In this document: one piece after another, positions 22,960-24,388 of the stretch
How the letters are laid out: each line of letters begins with the position of its first letter
Numbering within the stretch: position 1 is the stretch's first letter
Source of the DNA: Thermoplasmata archaeon
GTDB lineage: Archaea; Thermoplasmatota; Thermoplasmata; Thermoplasmatales; Thermoplasmataceae
Direction: 5' to 3'
Assembly (NCBI GenBank): GCA_021802365.1
Contig: JAKAAJ010000010.1
Coordinates: forward strand, 1-24,388
DNA: 24,388 nt
The notes under the pieces: generated by a model
Databases searched by the model: none
What the model was told of the DNA's origin: nothing
What the model saw: only the letters and a program-made list of their open reading frames with translations
Program-made: the position numbers and the translations under genes

Positions 22960-23886
22960 ATGAATCTGCTGCAGTCAAGTTTCCCGGAATAGTACAGGGA
23001 GATCGAGGCACTAGGCGATCCCTTGACAGGTATATCAGATCGCATTGACTTTGAAAGGATCGGACCAATCCACTCTTATCTTTATGATAAAGACACGGAG
23101 AATTTTGGAAGACCAAATTATGATCCCATTCTCATGGTAAAGATTTAACTATTGCAGCAATGGTAAAACCTCTCATATCCGCAGGTGGAGAGGGAGATCC
23201 GTGACAGGATATCATTCATGAAGTTTCTCGGATTTCCGGAGAAATTTCCTGACAGGAACACAATATGGTATTTCCGTGAGCGTTTATCAAAAACAGGGAA
23301 GGATCGCCTGGTATTCAACGAGATAAGAGACCAGATCATGGTTAAACGGATAAGGATAAAGAAGGACACAATGCATGATACTTCATTCATTGAATCGGAC
23401 AGGGAAGAATATGGCAAACACAGTGGTGAGGATGCAAATACACGCAGATCTAAAGATGGTAAATCAGCAACAAAGAATCATGAACATCACTTCGGGTACA
23501 AGGCGCATACCCTTGTCAACGAGATAAAAGTAGTAGAAAAACTATCAGTGACACTGGCGAATGCCCATGACTCGAGGATCGATCTCAGTATTCCCGGCAT
23601 TGTATGTTACAGGGATAAGGGCTATTTCGGATCTGAATACAGGGGCATCAATGGGACAATGGATCGATCCGTAAGGGGGCATCCACTGCCGGTTAAGAGC
23701 ATACGCAGGAATCTCAGAATACCCCGTATACGATCAGCGGTGGAACATCCATATGCATTCTTCAAGGGGATGTTCCACTTCTTCCATGTCATGGTAACGA
23801 CGGTGCAGAGGGTAAGAGTGAAGACATACTTCACTGCAATATGTTAAAACCTTGTAAGGGCCAGATTTCTTGACCGAACAGCGTAA
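22960..23886 (+). pseudogene. IS5-family transposase pseudogene with four in-frame stops
   Basis: Remnant of a DDE transposase of the IS5-like group. One reading frame runs from an ATG at 22960 to a TAA at 23884-23886 without a frameshift, but carries stops at 22990-22992 (TAG), 23146-23148 (TAA), 23164-23166 (TAA) and 23845-23847 (TAA). The encoded blocks are in family order: NFGRPNYDPILMVKI before the second stop, then LSYPQVEREIRDRISFMKFLGF, PDRNTIWYFRERL, and the catalytic residues Asp (codon 23377, HDTSFIE), Asp (codon 23614, YRDKGYFG) and Glu (codon 23743, SAVEHPYA). RGHPL (about 23689) and HVMVTTVQRV are further family blocks. Two stops fall in the segment that in relatives reads like LLLQxWY-x-LS, so they probably replaced Leu and Tyr codons. 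It cannot produce a full enzyme. Confidence 0.88.
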
Positions 23887-24209
23887 GCTATGGCAATTAA
23901 GAGAAAATTGGAGGAAAACCTTGGCGAAACACTCAATGTCTCAGACAATATCCTGGATCAGGGAATGATTTTTCAGAAATGGAGAAAGATATCTGATCGA
24001 AGTGAAGGTTTTAGGAAAACCTGTAATTTTAGTAAACACTGGCCACTTATTAACTTTTCCACTCAGCGATTTTGTCATCATCTTGACATTGAACTCTATG
24101 TAAAGTAGATTCTCCAGCTTCATATCTTACCTTCATGTAGAATTTTCCACACTCACATAAACAATTAGGGACCTCACTCCAGGGATGTCTTGTTTATGAT
24201 TTGTATCAT
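23887..24209. other. Non-coding or degraded stretch between transposase and P450
   Basis: A 323-base A/T-rich region. A 72-codon frame at 23890-24108 starts three bases after the last transposase stop, but it lacks a promoter, a ribosome-binding site and any motif, so I do not list it as a gene. A second copy of ACCTTGGCG lies at 23918-23926. Nothing else is recognisable. Confidence 0.4.
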
Positions 24210-24388
24210 TTAGAATGACATACGAAGATGCTCAAGACCCCTCATGTTGAAGTTTGACCTATATTTTGGAGTTTCCAAAAGTCTGCAGTCACCAAAACTG
24301 TCAAGGAGTTTATCAAACGCAATTGCACCTTCCACCCTTGCCAGAGGAGCTCCAAGGCAGAAGTGTATTCCCTCGGAGAATGACAGAT
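24210..24388 (-). CDS. Cytochrome P450, C-terminal end; runs off right edge
   Basis: The last 58 residues of a heme monooxygenase. The minus strand reads LSFSEGIHFCLGAPLARVEG: this is the P450 heme-binding loop (F-x-x-G-x-H-x-C-x-G), with the iron-ligand cysteine codon at 24357-24359, followed by the start of the L helix (LARVEGAIAFDKLL). The protein ends RGLEHLRMSF with a TAA at 24210-24212. The frame is open to the window edge, which hides the start. Thermoplasmatales are known to have CYP231-type P450s, so this may be one, but the substrate is unknown. Its end lies next to the degraded mobile-element region. Confidence 0.9.
   Translation of the reverse strand, partial: LSFSEGIHFCLGAPLARVEGAIAFDKLLDSFGDCRLLETPKYRSNFNMRGLEHLRMSF

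Noticed and set aside
22990..22992. In-frame TAG in the transposase as a pyrrolysine codon or readthrough site
   Set aside because: Three further TAA stops in the same frame cannot be explained this way, so nonsense decay is simpler.
23890..24108. A 72-codon frame just after the transposase pseudogene
   Set aside because: No promoter, ribosome-binding site or recognisable motif; composition is that of the surrounding degraded DNA.
22901..24177. GTGAGGT at 22901 and ACCTCAC at 24171 as terminal inverted repeats of the IS
   Set aside because: Only seven bases match, flanks diverge, no target duplication lies outside, and the right end is far from the transposase end.

Overview
The window looks like a chromosome segment from an acid-loving euryarchaeon of the order Thermoplasmatales. 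Archaeal markers are sn-glycerol-1-phosphate dehydrogenase (ether lipids), deoxyhypusine synthase (aIF5A), archaeal-type uS2, uS7 and uS12, UPF0179 and a YchF/Ygr210 GTPase. TATA-like boxes lie about 23-32 bases ahead of many start codons with almost no leader, and real Shine-Dalgarno sites appear mainly on a few other genes. The order-level call is inferred from this mix, a DUF6015-like gene and a CYP231-like P450 tail; I cannot name the species.

Layout: 1-133, start of uS2 (runs off the left edge). 459-4359, a UPF0173 metallohydrolase, the aspartokinase/aspartate-semialdehyde dehydrogenase pair, and a sugar nucleotidyltransferase with an added C-terminal domain. 4499-9598, a DUF6015-like protein, M24 peptidase, tail-anchored small protein, MFS transporter, a possible 27-residue membrane peptide, a class V aminotransferase and a DnaJ-type zinc-ribbon membrane protein. 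9605-14893, two orphan proteins, a TIGR01777 epimerase, an ornithine cyclodeaminase/alanine dehydrogenase homolog, an APC permease and a small orphan. 14890-21122, deoxyhypusine synthase, a CopD-like membrane protein, uS7, uS12, YchF, UPF0179, G1P dehydrogenase and an isoaspartyl peptidase/asparaginase. 21336-21407, tRNA-Val(GAC). 21408-24388, a sparse accessory zone: no clear gene for about 750 bases (with hairpins and a 12-base C run), an orphan protein with a possible helix-turn-helix and two CxxC pairs, an IS5-type transposase pseudogene with four nonsense codons, and the tail of a cytochrome P450.

How the genes fit together: much of the left and centre is amino-acid and peptide handling (aspartate pathway entry, M24 peptidase, class V aminotransferase, ornithine cyclodeaminase/AlaDH homolog, APC permease, isoaspartyl peptidase), which suits a peptide scavenger. 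The minus-strand run egsA-UPF0179-ychF has gaps of only 14-15 bases and is probably one operon; rps12-rps7 follow it but have their own promoter-like site. I found no CRISPR array, toxin-antitoxin pair, rRNA or integrase gene, and no convincing new multi-gene system. The best leads are the accessory stretch after tRNA-Val and the nucleotidyltransferase fusion.
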